Of a stretch of 64,000 nt of DNA, positions 44,503 through 51,995 are shown one piece after another. The notes beneath the pieces were generated by a model that worked only from the letters and a program-made list of their open reading frames with translations, ran no database searches and was not told the DNA's origin. The position numbers were made by a program, and so were the translations under genes. Location of the stretch: assembly GCA_015059965.1 (NCBI GenBank), contig SUZM01000010.1, positions 19,363-83,362 of the forward strand. Direction: 5' to 3'. Numbering within the stretch: the stretch's first letter is position 1; each line of letters opens with the position of its first letter. Origin of the DNA: Rikenellaceae bacterium. Lineage in GTDB: Bacteria > Bacteroidota > Bacteroidia > Bacteroidales > Rikenellaceae.

Positions 44503-44889
44503 CTAACTCTTTTTTGCCTTCTCCATAATCTCTAAAATCTCCGACATCTCGTCGTGCGAGATCTCCTCATGTTGCGAGAAGAACGAGACCAGTTGCGAGA
44601 GCGATCCTCCGAAGTAGGTCGAGAGCATCGAGCGCAGGTGTCTTCCCGCATAACGCTCTCGCTCCACCAAGGGGAAATATCGGAAACCCTTCCCCACCGC
44701 CTCGTGGCTTACAAATGCTTTGTTCTCCAAAATCTTAAGAAAGGTGGCCACCGTCGTATATTTCGGTTTTGGCTCCCGCATGCGGGCGATAATCTCATTC
44801 ACCGACCCCGCACCCAGCTCCCAGAGGATCTGCATCACCTCCTCCTCACCACGGGTCAGCTCAGGTAAATTTTTCAAATCGTATTTCAT
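44503..44889 (-). CDS. BlaI/MecI/CopY family transcriptional repressor
   Basis: A 128-residue winged-helix repressor: MKYDLKNLPELTRGEEEVMQ, then the recognition segment YTTVATFLKILENKAFVSHE, then a helical dimerisation region. Partners in this family are inactivated by an M56 protease, here the next gene, 23 bases downstream. Two palindromic operator candidates overlap its promoter, so the pair is very likely autorepressed. Confidence 0.93.
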   Translation of the reverse strand: MKYDLKNLPELTRGEEEVMQILWELGAGSVNEIIARMREPKPKYTTVATFLKILENKAFVSHEAVGKGFRYFPLVERERYAGRHLRSMLSTYFGGSLSQLVSFFSQHEEISHDEMSEILEIMEKAKKS

Positions 44890-44977
44890 CTGTCTCCTAT
44901 TTTATCCCCCCCCTGCGGGCTCCGCTCCTGTAACGGAATCCCCGATCCGGGTATGGGCTTCGTCTCAATTGCTGATG

Positions 44978-45032
44978 CAAACTTACTACTAAATTTTTAG
45001 ATAAACAAATTTTTCTACTAAAATTTTAGATA
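44978..45032 (-). promoter_or_regulatory. Promoter and two operators of the BlaI-M56 operon
   Basis: On the minus strand TTTG (45006-45009) and TAAGTTTG (44978-44985) are 20 bases apart. CTAAATTTTTAG (44989-45000) lies between the two boxes and CTAAAATTTTAG (45018-45029), a perfect palindrome, lies just upstream of the -33 box. On the plus strand both are preceded by TA and followed by AT, and they are 29 bases apart, as expected for two BlaI dimer sites. Confidence 0.8.
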
Positions 45033-45054
45033 TAATTTTATCCATCGCTCCGCA

Positions 45055-45090
45055 CAAAAAGAAGGAGAGCCGGATAACCAGCTCTCCTTC
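45055..45090 (-). terminator. galM terminator
   Basis: A perfect 10-bp stem GAAGGAGAGC / GCTCTCCTTC has a ten-base loop and is followed on the minus strand by TTTTTG. It starts 22 bases after the galM stop. Confidence 0.9.
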
Positions 45091-45112
45091 AATAGATTGT
45101 AAAGCATAGACA

Positions 45113-46162
45113 TTACTTGGCCGAGAAGCGGAAACGGATCGTGCGACGATACTCCTCACCCGGGCGAAGCTCCGTGGAGGGGAAATGGGCTTTGTTGGGG
45201 CTGTCGGGGAAGTCCTGGCACTCAATGGCCACACCGTCATAGTCGGCGTAACGACCGCCGGCCTTATTGATCAGCTCACCCTTGCCAAGCCAGTTGCCCG
45301 TATAGACCTGCACACCGGGCTGGTCGCTGAAGACCTCCATCAGGCGACCCGAGGCGGGGTCATAGAGCTCGGCCACGGGGCATAGGCGGCCGGGCTGCCA
45401 CCCCTCCACGGCCCAACAGTTGTCGTAGCCCTTGCCATACTTCAGGGCCGGGAAGTCGGCCTCAAGATCGCGCCCCAGGGGTTTCGCCGCAGTAAAATCC
45501 ATAGGGGTGTCCGCCACCGGCTGCAGCTCACCCGTAGGAATAAGGGTATCATCGGTCGGGAGCCACTTGGTGGCATAGAGCTTCAGCTCGTGGTTCAGTG
45601 CCGTACCGGCTCCTACCCCCGAGAGGTTCCAATAGGCGTGGTTCGTGAGGTTGATGACCGTGAGGGCATCCGTTGTGGCCGTAAGGTCGATGCGCAGCTC
45701 GTTCTGCGCACTAAAGGTGTAGCGCACACGCGCCGTGAGGTTTCCGGGATAATTCTCATCCCCGTCGGGGCTCTCCATCACAAAGGTTACCCCCTCGGCA
45801 TCGGGCTCCGAGCGCCACAGACGGCGCGAATAGTTTGTCGGACCGCCATGCAGGTGGTTCGGGCCGTTATTGATGGCCAGGTGGTAGGTGCGACCTTCGA
45901 GGGTCAGCTCTCCTCGGGCAATACGGTTGGCATAACGACCCGGCGTCTTGCCGTAGCAGGCTGTATCGACCATAAAGTCACGATAGGCCTTGAACCCCAA
46001 GGCCATATCATCCATCTTCCCGCGACTGTCCGGAACCGAGACCCCGACAATGCCGGCGCCCATGTTCGATACCTCGGCCCATGCCCCCGAGGCATTGGTC
46101 AGGCGAAAAACCTCGATCGTCCCATCGCCATAGACCTCAGTGTGTACTCTCTCTACGCTCAT
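45113..46162 (-). CDS. galM: Aldose 1-epimerase
   Basis: Mutarotase interconverts alpha and beta anomers of galactose or glucose. The 349-residue product has the family's conserved histidines in NNGPNHLHGGP and NLTNHAYWNLSG, and the catalytic glutamate near the C-terminus in VAIECQDFPDSPNKAHFPST. No signal peptide is seen, so it is cytosolic. It is flanked by its own terminator and a 290-base intergenic region, and forms a single-gene unit. Confidence 0.95.
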   Translation of the reverse strand: MSVERVHTEVYGDGTIEVFRLTNASGAWAEVSNMGAGIVGVSVPDSRGKMDDMALGFKAYRDFMVDTACYGKTPGRYANRIARGELTLEGRTYHLAINNGPNHLHGGPTNYSRRLWRSEPDAEGVTFVMESPDGDENYPGNLTARVRYTFSAQNELRIDLTATTDALTVINLTNHAYWNLSGVGAGTALNHELKLYATKWLPTDDTLIPTGELQPVADTPMDFTAAKPLGRDLEADFPALKYGKGYDNCWAVEGWQPGRLCPVAELYDPASGRLMEVFSDQPGVQVYTGNWLGKGELINKAGGRYADYDGVAIECQDFPDSPNKAHFPSTELRPGEEYRRTIRFRFSAK

Positions 46163-46376
46163 CTTATGAAGTTTTAGGTTTTCTATTCTGGTTTTACTTT
46201 TCCTCCAGCTCCTCGCGGCTTATCCCCTCCCGGCCTTTGGTTTCTGCCCGGCCTTTGGCAATCCACCCGCCTCTGGAGCACACCCCGGCAGCGTGCGTGC
46301 ATCACGCATGCGAGGCTCAAAGTTAGGGATTTTTACCCATAATCGCAAATGATTTTGCCTTTCGAGAGTTCGGAGT

Positions 46377-46407
46377 TTTGAAAATTCATACCTTTTCGTT
46401 ATCTTTG
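46377..46407 (+). promoter_or_regulatory. Promoter of the flavodiiron protein gene
   Basis: TTTG at 46377-46380 and TATCTTTG at 46400-46407 are 19 bases apart, matching the Bacteroidetes consensus. The start codon lies 48 bases downstream of the -7 box. Confidence 0.8.
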
Positions 46408-46455
46408 TACGTTAGCAACCCGATAAACGAAACGAACAAACAAAAAAATAGAGAT

Positions 46456-47619
46456 ATGGAGATCAAAATTTCAGACAAGATCAAATACATTGGTGTCGAT
46501 GACACCGATTTGGACCTCTTCGAGGGGCAGTATGTGATTCCCAACGGCATTTCCTACAACTCCTACCTGATTCTGGACCAAAAGGTGGCCATCATGGATA
46601 CGGTAGATGCCCGCAAAGGCAAGGAGTGGTGGGAGAATCTGGAGCGTGAACTCGGCGGTCGCACCCCCGACTACCTGGTGGTGCAGCACATGGAGCCCGA
46701 CCACGCCTCGCTGATCCACGAGGCCGCTGTAAAATACCCCTCGATGCAGATCGTGGCTACGGCCAAAGCACTCGAGATGATGCCCCACTTCTTTGAGGGG
46801 ATCTCGCTCGAGGGCCGCACCTTAGCCGTCAAAGAGGGCGACACCCTCTCGTTGGGCGACCACACCCTGCAATTCTTCATGGCCCCGATGGTCCACTGGC
46901 CCGAGGTGATGGTAACCTATGAGCGAAGCGAAAAGATCGTCTTCGCCGCCGACGGCTTCGGCAAATTCGGTGCCCTGGCCCATGAGGAGGATTGGGCCTG
47001 CGAGGCCCGCCGCTACTACTTCAACATCTGCGGCAAGTACGGCGTTCCGGTGCAGGCGCTCCTGAAAAAGCTCGCCACACTCGATGTAGCATGCATCTGC
47101 CCGCTCCACGGCCCCATCCTGAAGGAGAACTTGGGCTACTACATCGGTCTCTACGACACCTGGAGCAAGTATGAGGTGGAGACCGAGGGAGTCTTTGTGG
47201 CCTACGCCTCGATCCACGGCGGAACGGCCGTCGTAGCCCACAAGATGGCCGAGATTCTGCGGGCCAAGGGAGCTCCGAAGGTCTCGGTAGCCGACCTCTG
47301 CCGCGATGACATGGCCGAGGCTGTGGAGGATGCCTTCCGCATGGGCCGCCTGCTGGTGGCCGCCCCCTCCTACGATGGCGACCTCTTCCCCCCGATGTAC
47401 GACTTCCTGCACCACCTGAAGCTCAAAGCCTTCCAGAAGCGCCGCGTGGCGATCATCGAAAACGGCTCCTGGGCCCCTACGGCCGGCCGCGTGATGAAGG
47501 AGATGCTCTCCTCGATGAAGGAGATCGAGATCGTGGAGCCGATGGTAACCATCCGTTCGCGCATGAAGCAGAGCGACCTGCAGGCCCTGGAGAAGCTGGC
47601 CGATGCCCTGCTCGCCTGA
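46456..47619 (+). CDS. FprA family A-type flavodiiron protein
   Basis: Flavodiiron proteins reduce oxygen or nitric oxide, protecting anaerobes. The N-terminal lactamase-like domain carries the diiron ligands HMEPDHAS (near residue 79), VHWPEVMVTY, FAADGFGKFG and CPLHGP. The C-terminal flavodoxin domain (residues about 248-387) begins VFVAYASIHGGTAVVAHKMA. The ATG at 46456 is chosen because longer versions run into the promoter. At 387 residues it is the two-domain type with no rubredoxin fused. Confidence 0.94.
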   Translation: MEIKISDKIKYIGVDDTDLDLFEGQYVIPNGISYNSYLILDQKVAIMDTVDARKGKEWWENLERELGGRTPDYLVVQHMEPDHASLIHEAAVKYPSMQIVATAKALEMMPHFFEGISLEGRTLAVKEGDTLSLGDHTLQFFMAPMVHWPEVMVTYERSEKIVFAADGFGKFGALAHEEDWACEARRYYFNICGKYGVPVQALLKKLATLDVACICPLHGPILKENLGYYIGLYDTWSKYEVETEGVFVAYASIHGGTAVVAHKMAEILRAKGAPKVSVADLCRDDMAEAVEDAFRMGRLLVAAPSYDGDLFPPMYDFLHHLKLKAFQKRRVAIIENGSWAPTAGRVMKEMLSSMKEIEIVEPMVTIRSRMKQSDLQALEKLADALLA

Positions 47620-47637
47620 TCCACAAAAATTCATTCG

Positions 47638-48153
47638 ATGATTCCCGTAGCGAGAATAAACAAGAAATTTGGGGCCGAGGGAGAGGTGATGCTCTCCCTC
47701 TACGCCGACTTCCCCGAGGATTTCGATCCGGCGGAGGATGCCCTGCTCACCGAGGTGGACGGACTCACCGTGCCGCTCTATTGCGACCGCTTCGAGCGCC
47801 GCGGGCGCACGGGAGCTCTTGTACAGTTTGCAGACCTCGCCTCGGAGCGCCGCGTGGAGGAGCTGCTGGGCAAGGAGCTCTTCGTAGAGGAGCTCTCCGA
47901 AGAGCGCGAGGAGGACGAATTCTACATGGAGGATCTGATCGGCTTCGCGGTCGAGGCGGTTGAGCTCCGCACAGGGGAGTCGATCCGAGGGACCCTCTCC
48001 GACTTCTACGACAGCGAGGCCAACCCCTTGTTCGAGCTCACGCTCGACAAGCGCTCAGTGCTGGTGCCAGCCGTCGAGGAGTTCATTGCCCACATCGACT
48101 TCGAAGGCCGACACATCAAATTTATCCTCCCCGAGGGGCTGTTGGAGTTATAA
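47638..48153 (+). CDS. rimM: Ribosome maturation factor RimM
   Basis: RimM assists assembly of the 30S subunit head by binding S19. The 171-residue product starts MIPVARINKKFGAEGEVMLS, a RimM opening strand, and has the C-terminal PRC-barrel (YMEDLIGFAVEAVE). It is 18 bases after the flavodiiron gene and 9 bases before mnmA, so the three are likely one transcript. The usual rpsP/trmD neighbours are not present. Confidence 0.92.
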   Translation: MIPVARINKKFGAEGEVMLSLYADFPEDFDPAEDALLTEVDGLTVPLYCDRFERRGRTGALVQFADLASERRVEELLGKELFVEELSEEREEDEFYMEDLIGFAVEAVELRTGESIRGTLSDFYDSEANPLFELTLDKRSVLVPAVEEFIAHIDFEGRHIKFILPEGLLEL

Positions 48154-48162
48154 ACCGAGACA

Positions 48163-49338
48163 ATGGCAAAGGTTGTAGTAGGCATATCGGGAGGCGTGGA
48201 TTCGTCGGTGGCAGCCCATCTGCTCAAGGCAGAGGGGCATGAGGTCGTGGGGCTCTTCATGATCAATTGGCACGACACAACGGGTACGCTCGAGGGCGAC
48301 TGTCCCTGGCACGATGACCGTGTATTTGCAGAACTGACAGCCAAGCGGCTCGACATCCCGCTCCATGTGGTCGATCTCTCGGAGGAGTATCGCCGCCGCG
48401 TGGTGGAGTATATGTTTGCCGAATATGAGCAGGGGCGCACCCCCAATCCTGACGTGCTCTGCAACCGCGAGATCAAGTTCGACGTCTTCCTAAAGGAGGC
48501 CCTCAAGCTCGGGGCCGACTATGTAGCCACGGGCCACTACTGCCGCAAAAGCGAAGAGTCGGCCGAAGATGGAACCCCAATCTATAAGCTACTGGCCGGA
48601 AGCGACCCCAATAAAGACCAGAGCTACTTCCTCTGTCAGCTCTCGCAGGAGCAACTCCGCTACGCCCTCTTTCCGGTAGGGCATCTGCTCAAGCTCGAGG
48701 TGAGGCGTATTGCCGAGGAGCAGAAACTGGCCACCGCCAAGCGCAAAGATTCGCAAGGCATCTGCTTTGTGGGCAAGGTCGATCTTCCGCAATTCCTCCA
48801 ACAGAAATTGGCCGCCAAAAGTGGAAACGTCCACGAGATCAAGGCTGATTGGCCAAAATTCAACCGCCCAATCGCCGAGGATGACCTGGCTGCCCTGGCC
48901 GCTCCATGGCCCTTCACGGTACGCGACGGCAAGAAGATCGGCACCCACCAGGGCGCCCACTTCTACACCATTGGTCAGCGCAAGGGACTCGGTATCGGCG
49001 GCCGCAAAGAGTCGCTCTTCATCCTCGCGACAGACGTCAAGGAGAATGTGATCTATGTAGGCGAGGGAGAGCTCCACCCGGGCCTCTACAGGCGGGCACT
49101 GCGCATCGACCCCAAGCAGGTGCACTGGGTAAACCCCACCCACCAAATGCAGCCGGGAGAGAGGCGTCGCTACGCAATCCGCATCCGTTACCGCCAACCG
49201 CTACAAGGGGGCGAGCTGATCCTGCGCGAGGAGGGGCTCTACATCCTCTTCGACGAACCACAACGCGGCATCGCCTCGGGGCAGTTTGCCGCCTGGTACG
49301 ACGGCGACGAACTCATCGGTTCCGGAGTGATAGAGTAA
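48163..49338 (+). CDS. mnmA: tRNA-specific 2-thiouridylase MnmA
   Basis: MnmA thiolates uridine-34 in the anticodons of Lys, Glu and Gln tRNAs. The ATP-pyrophosphatase loop is GISGGVDSSVAAHLL at residues 7-21. The two catalytic cysteines lie in NPDVLCNREIKFD and SQGICFVGK. The C-terminal beta-barrel is present. At 391 residues it is slightly longer than typical. A separate 85-base gap with short direct repeats precedes the next gene. Confidence 0.95.
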   Translation: MAKVVVGISGGVDSSVAAHLLKAEGHEVVGLFMINWHDTTGTLEGDCPWHDDRVFAELTAKRLDIPLHVVDLSEEYRRRVVEYMFAEYEQGRTPNPDVLCNREIKFDVFLKEALKLGADYVATGHYCRKSEESAEDGTPIYKLLAGSDPNKDQSYFLCQLSQEQLRYALFPVGHLLKLEVRRIAEEQKLATAKRKDSQGICFVGKVDLPQFLQQKLAAKSGNVHEIKADWPKFNRPIAEDDLAALAAPWPFTVRDGKKIGTHQGAHFYTIGQRKGLGIGGRKESLFILATDVKENVIYVGEGELHPGLYRRALRIDPKQVHWVNPTHQMQPGERRRYAIRIRYRQPLQGGELILREEGLYILFDEPQRGIASGQFAAWYDGDELIGSGVIE

Positions 49339-49423
49339 TCAATTCACAATTTTCTAACTAAAATAATCAAAATGCTGACAGCTGAGTGCTGAATGCTGAA
49401 TGCAAAAAACAAACTCCTAACTC

Positions 49424-50110
49424 ATGAAAAAGACCGACCTCTCTTTTCTCTTGGTAATTGTGGCGATCTTCGCCCCCTTCTTCCTCTCAGATGGACTCTA
49501 CGCCTGGTACAAATCGTTCAACGCCGCCCACGGAATGGTGATGAGCTTTCTGAAGTTCGGCATCCTCTCAACGCTGGGCGAGATGCTCGGCTGCCGCATC
49601 TCAACGGGCAAATACCTCACCCCGACCTTCGGCCTCCTGCCCCGCATGGTGGTATGGGGCTTCCTCGGCATGGGCATCAACATGGCGATGATCATCTTCT
49701 CGAAGGGCACCCCCCTCTTCATGGAGTATATGGGAATGGGCAACGCCGTGGAGGCCTTTACGGCCGAAACCCTCTCTATGGATAAATTCTGGGTGGCCCT
49801 GGCGGTCTCGGTGGCCATGAATACGATCTTCGCACCGGTCTTCATGACCCTGCATAAGATCACCGATGCCCACATTGCAGCCCACGGAGGCTCTCTGAAG
49901 GCCCTCGTCACCCCCATCCCGATGGCCGAGCGCTTCGCCTCGCTCAACTGGCAGGCGCAGTGGGGCTTTGTCTTCAAAAAGACCATTCCCCTGTTCTGGT
50001 ACCCCGCCCACACAATCACCTTCCTGCTTCCGGCCGAGCAGCGCGTCCTCTTCGCCGCCCTCCTGGGCATCGTTCTCGGCGTTCTGCTGGCCGTCGCCAC
50101 GAAGAGATAA
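49424..50110 (+). CDS. Polytopic membrane protein (Mpv17/PMP22-like in Bacteroidetes)
   Basis: A 228-residue protein with about five hydrophobic segments (SFLLVIVAIFAPFFLS, MVVWGFLGMGINMAMIIF, FWVALAVSVAMNTIFAPVFM, and two near the C-terminus). Related Bacteroidetes proteins are often named Mpv17/PMP22 family; I rely on general resemblance, not a clear motif. The role is unknown. It ends before a GAGGCTGTC-type terminator. Confidence 0.7.
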   Translation: MKKTDLSFLLVIVAIFAPFFLSDGLYAWYKSFNAAHGMVMSFLKFGILSTLGEMLGCRISTGKYLTPTFGLLPRMVVWGFLGMGINMAMIIFSKGTPLFMEYMGMGNAVEAFTAETLSMDKFWVALAVSVAMNTIFAPVFMTLHKITDAHIAAHGGSLKALVTPIPMAERFASLNWQAQWGFVFKKTIPLFWYPAHTITFLLPAEQRVLFAALLGIVLGVLLAVATKR

Positions 50111-50134
50111 CCACACAACGTCAAAACCGAATAA

Positions 50135-50167
50135 GAGGCTGTCCAACAACAATGTTGCGACAGCCTC
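50135..50167 (+). terminator. Terminator, GAGGCTGTC type
   Basis: A perfect nine-base stem GAGGCTGTC / GACAGCCTC (135-143 and 159-167) is followed by AATTTG. The stem is the same as at 15968-16003. Confidence 0.7.
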
Positions 50168-50410
50168 AATTTGTTAATTGGGAGGAGGAAAGGGGGCGGC
50201 CCGAGAGCTTATGGTAAAACCGAAAGGTGGGGGCAGAGAACAAAGCAGCCCGAGAGCGGCCTCTTGGAAGGAGGGAATCGACCGCCTGCAGATCTTGAGA
50301 CAAAGGTCGAAGCTCCGCGCCCGAAGAGTGAGCAAATGAGCGGTTCAGAGAGGTAATAGAGCGCTCCGCCGCGTAATTTTTCGCAAAAACGAGAAATTTT
50401 AGGCAGAAGT

Positions 50411-50441
50411 TTTGCAGATTGCAGAAATGTTTGTATATTTG
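50411..50441 (+). promoter_or_regulatory. tRNA-Cys promoter
   Basis: TTTG at 50411-50414 and TATATTTG at 50434-50441 are 19 bases apart and lie just upstream of the tRNA gene. Confidence 0.8.
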
Positions 50442-50461
50442 CACACCCAAATGGGAATTTT

Positions 50462-50532
50462 GGTCTGATGGCCGAGTGGCTAGGCAAAGGTCTGCAAAAC
50501 CTTGTACAGCGGTTCGAATCCGCTTCAGACCT
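50462..50532 (+). tRNA. tRNA-Cys (anticodon GCA)
   Basis: The acceptor arms GGTCTGA / TCAGACC pair fully and the discriminator base is T. The anticodon stem AAGGT / ACCTT holds the loop CTGCAAA, giving anticodon GCA. The T-arm is GCGGTTCGAATCCGC. The 3' CCA is not encoded. Confidence 0.96.
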
Positions 50533-50633
50533 CTGATCAAAGCAGAACAGACGACTCCATGTCGTCTGTTTTTGTTTTTTTGTTGTCGCATCTGTGCAAG
50601 CACGCTGCGAATCAAAAAAGGGGTAATGATGCC

Positions 50634-51487
50634 GAAAAGGCTTGGCGATTGTGGCGGGCAAATTTATTTGCTCGGCCTAATCGCCAAGGATTTTCCGATG
50701 TGGAACAAGGCGCTCGTCTTTCGATTCGAACTGCCGCACCGGTTATCCGAGCCGCCACCGGAGCAGCGATCACGGCTCCGGAATAAAAAATCGCAGACTT
50801 TGAAAAATTCAAAGTCTGCACCTTTAGTACCCGGAGCCCCACAGAGCAAGGAGGCCCAACCTTGATAAACATCCTTTCCCCTTTATTACCTGCGGGGTCG
50901 AAGGTCCGCCGCAGGCGAGTGAAAAACGGAGGGGGATTGAAAGACGAGCGAGGGGCGAAGCCGAAAAGGCTTGGCGATTGTGGCGGGCAAATACATTTGC
51001 ACGGCCTAATCGCCAAGGATTTTCCGATGTGAAACAAGGCGCTCGTCTTTCGATTCGAACTGCGGCTCCGGTTATCCGAGCCGCCACCGGAGCAGCGATT
51101 CCGGCTCCGGAATAAAAAAACGCAGACTTTGAATTTTTCAAAGTCTGCACCTTTAGTACCCGGAGCCCCACAGAGCAAGGAGGCCCACCTTGATAAACAG
51201 CCTTTCCCTTATTTATTACCTGCGGGGTCGAAGGTCCGCCGCAGGCGAGTGAAAAACGGGGGGATTGAAAGACGAGCGAAAGGCGAAGCCGAAAAGGCTT
51301 GGCGATTCTGACGGGCAAAATATTTGCCCGGCTCAATCGCCAAGGATTTTCCGATGTGAAACAAAGCGCTCGTCTTTCGATTCGAACTGCGGCTCCGGTT
51401 ATCCGAGCCGCCACCGGAGCAGCGATCACGGCTCCGGAATAAAAAAAAAATCGCAGACTTTGAAATTTTCAAAGTCTGCACCTTTGG
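50634..51487. repeat. Tandem ~329-bp structured repeats ending at tRNA-Leu
   Basis: Units begin with GAAAAGGCTTGGCGATT at 50634, 50963 and 51291 (periods 329 and 328). Each complete unit contains hairpins: CTTGGCGATT...AATCGCCAAG, CCGGAGC...GCTCCGG, GCAGACTTTGAA...TTCAAAGTCTGC and CCTGCGG...CCGCAGG. Units 1 and 2 also hold the tRNA-Leu 3' end (GTACCCGGAGCC) at the place where unit 3 runs into the real tRNA. No convincing protein is encoded. Confidence 0.88.
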
Positions 51488-51571
51488 TACCCGGAGCCGG
51501 GGTCGAACCGGCACGTCATTGCTGACATTGGTGTTTGAGACCAACGCGTCTACCGATTCCGCCATCCGGGC
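51485..51571 (-). tRNA. tRNA-Leu (anticodon CAA)
   Basis: Read on the minus strand: acceptor GCCCGGA / TCCGGGT (one G-T pair), discriminator A and an encoded CCA (51485-51487). The anticodon stem TTGGT / ACCAA holds loop CTCAAAC, giving CAA. A long variable arm, as in leucine tRNAs, precedes the T-arm CCGGTTCGACCCCGG. Confidence 0.96.
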
Positions 51572-51832
51572 ATACCTTGAATCGGGAGTGCAAATGTAGG
51601 AATAAAATATGAAACGCCCAAATTTTTGGCCGGATTTCGCAAAAAATCGTTGATCATCCCCCTTGATGAGCCCCTTTGCACCCTGCAAATCGGCCGCCGG
51701 AGCTAACAAACGGTGGCTGCTTAAAAATAGCAAGACCGACTAAAATTAATTCCCGGAGAGAAAACTACGACCCCACCGAAAATTAACCGTGTTCCCTATT
51801 TCTGCTTAGCGTAGCTCCGGGTACACATAAAA
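51572..51832. other. Spacer between tRNA-Leu and the tracrRNA gene
   Basis: No gene is seen. The string GCTCCGGGTAC at 51814-51824 matches the 3' end of tRNA-Leu in inverted orientation, possibly by chance. GC content falls from here on into the cas genes. Confidence 0.45.
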
Positions 51833-51917
51833 TAAAAAAGCGAGTTCGCTTTCGCTCTCCCGCTTTACATGTTTTCACAACGGAATAATCCTTATTGTGA
51901 TTTGCTTTTAAATTTGT
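51833..51917 (-). ncRNA. tracrRNA
   Basis: This RNA pairs with CRISPR repeats for crRNA maturation and Cas9 loading. On the minus strand it begins with the anti-repeat, the complement of a stretch (51895-51919) identical to 25 bases of the repeat. Then come a nexus-like hairpin (GGATTATTCC) and a terminator whose stem AAAGCG / CGCTTT (51837-51852) is followed by a T-run at 51834-51839. A consensus promoter lies immediately upstream. The start is estimated from the promoter and may shift by a few bases. Confidence 0.88.
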
Positions 51918-51921
51918 ATGG

Positions 51922-51953
51922 CAAATATACGGGATGATTTACAATATTCCAAA
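51922..51953 (-). promoter_or_regulatory. tracrRNA promoter
   Basis: On the minus strand TTTG (51950-51953) and TATATTTG (51922-51929) are exactly 20 bases apart. The expected start lies at the first bases of the anti-repeat. Confidence 0.82.
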
Positions 51954-51969
51954 CTTTTTAGTAAATTTG
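51938..51969 (+). promoter_or_regulatory. cas9: Likely cas9 promoter
   Basis: TTTA at 51938-51941 (one mismatch to TTTG) and TAAATTTG at 51962-51969 are 20 bases apart. It interleaves with the oppositely directed tracrRNA promoter. A second TTTA-N20-TAAATTTG match lies at 51957-51988 but would start only a few bases before the ATG. Confidence 0.6.
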
Positions 51970-51992
51970 TGATATACTTTTAAATTTGTTTC
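51967..51992 (+). repeat. Degenerate CRISPR repeat copy in the cas9 leader
   Basis: Matches 23 of 26 bases of the repeat start (crRNA sense), with 13 contiguous bases CTTTTAAATTTGT at 51977-51989. It ends three bases before the cas9 start codon and could pair with the tracrRNA anti-repeat. Confidence 0.75.
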
Positions 51993-51995
51993 ATT

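Noticed and set aside
50612..51733. Minus-strand open frames of 170-200 codons in the tandem units near tRNA-Leu
   Set aside because: They run through hairpins and tRNA fragments, repeat with the 329-bp unit and differ by frame changes; one runs into the tRNA itself. Structured non-coding DNA is the better reading.
51814..51824. Inverted 11-base copy of the tRNA-Leu end as an att site
   Set aside because: Too short and in the wrong orientation for a direct-repeat att pair, and no integrase gene is present in the window.
51957..51988. Second promoter-like match before cas9
   Set aside because: Transcription from it would begin at or within a few bases of the start codon; the upstream match is more plausible.
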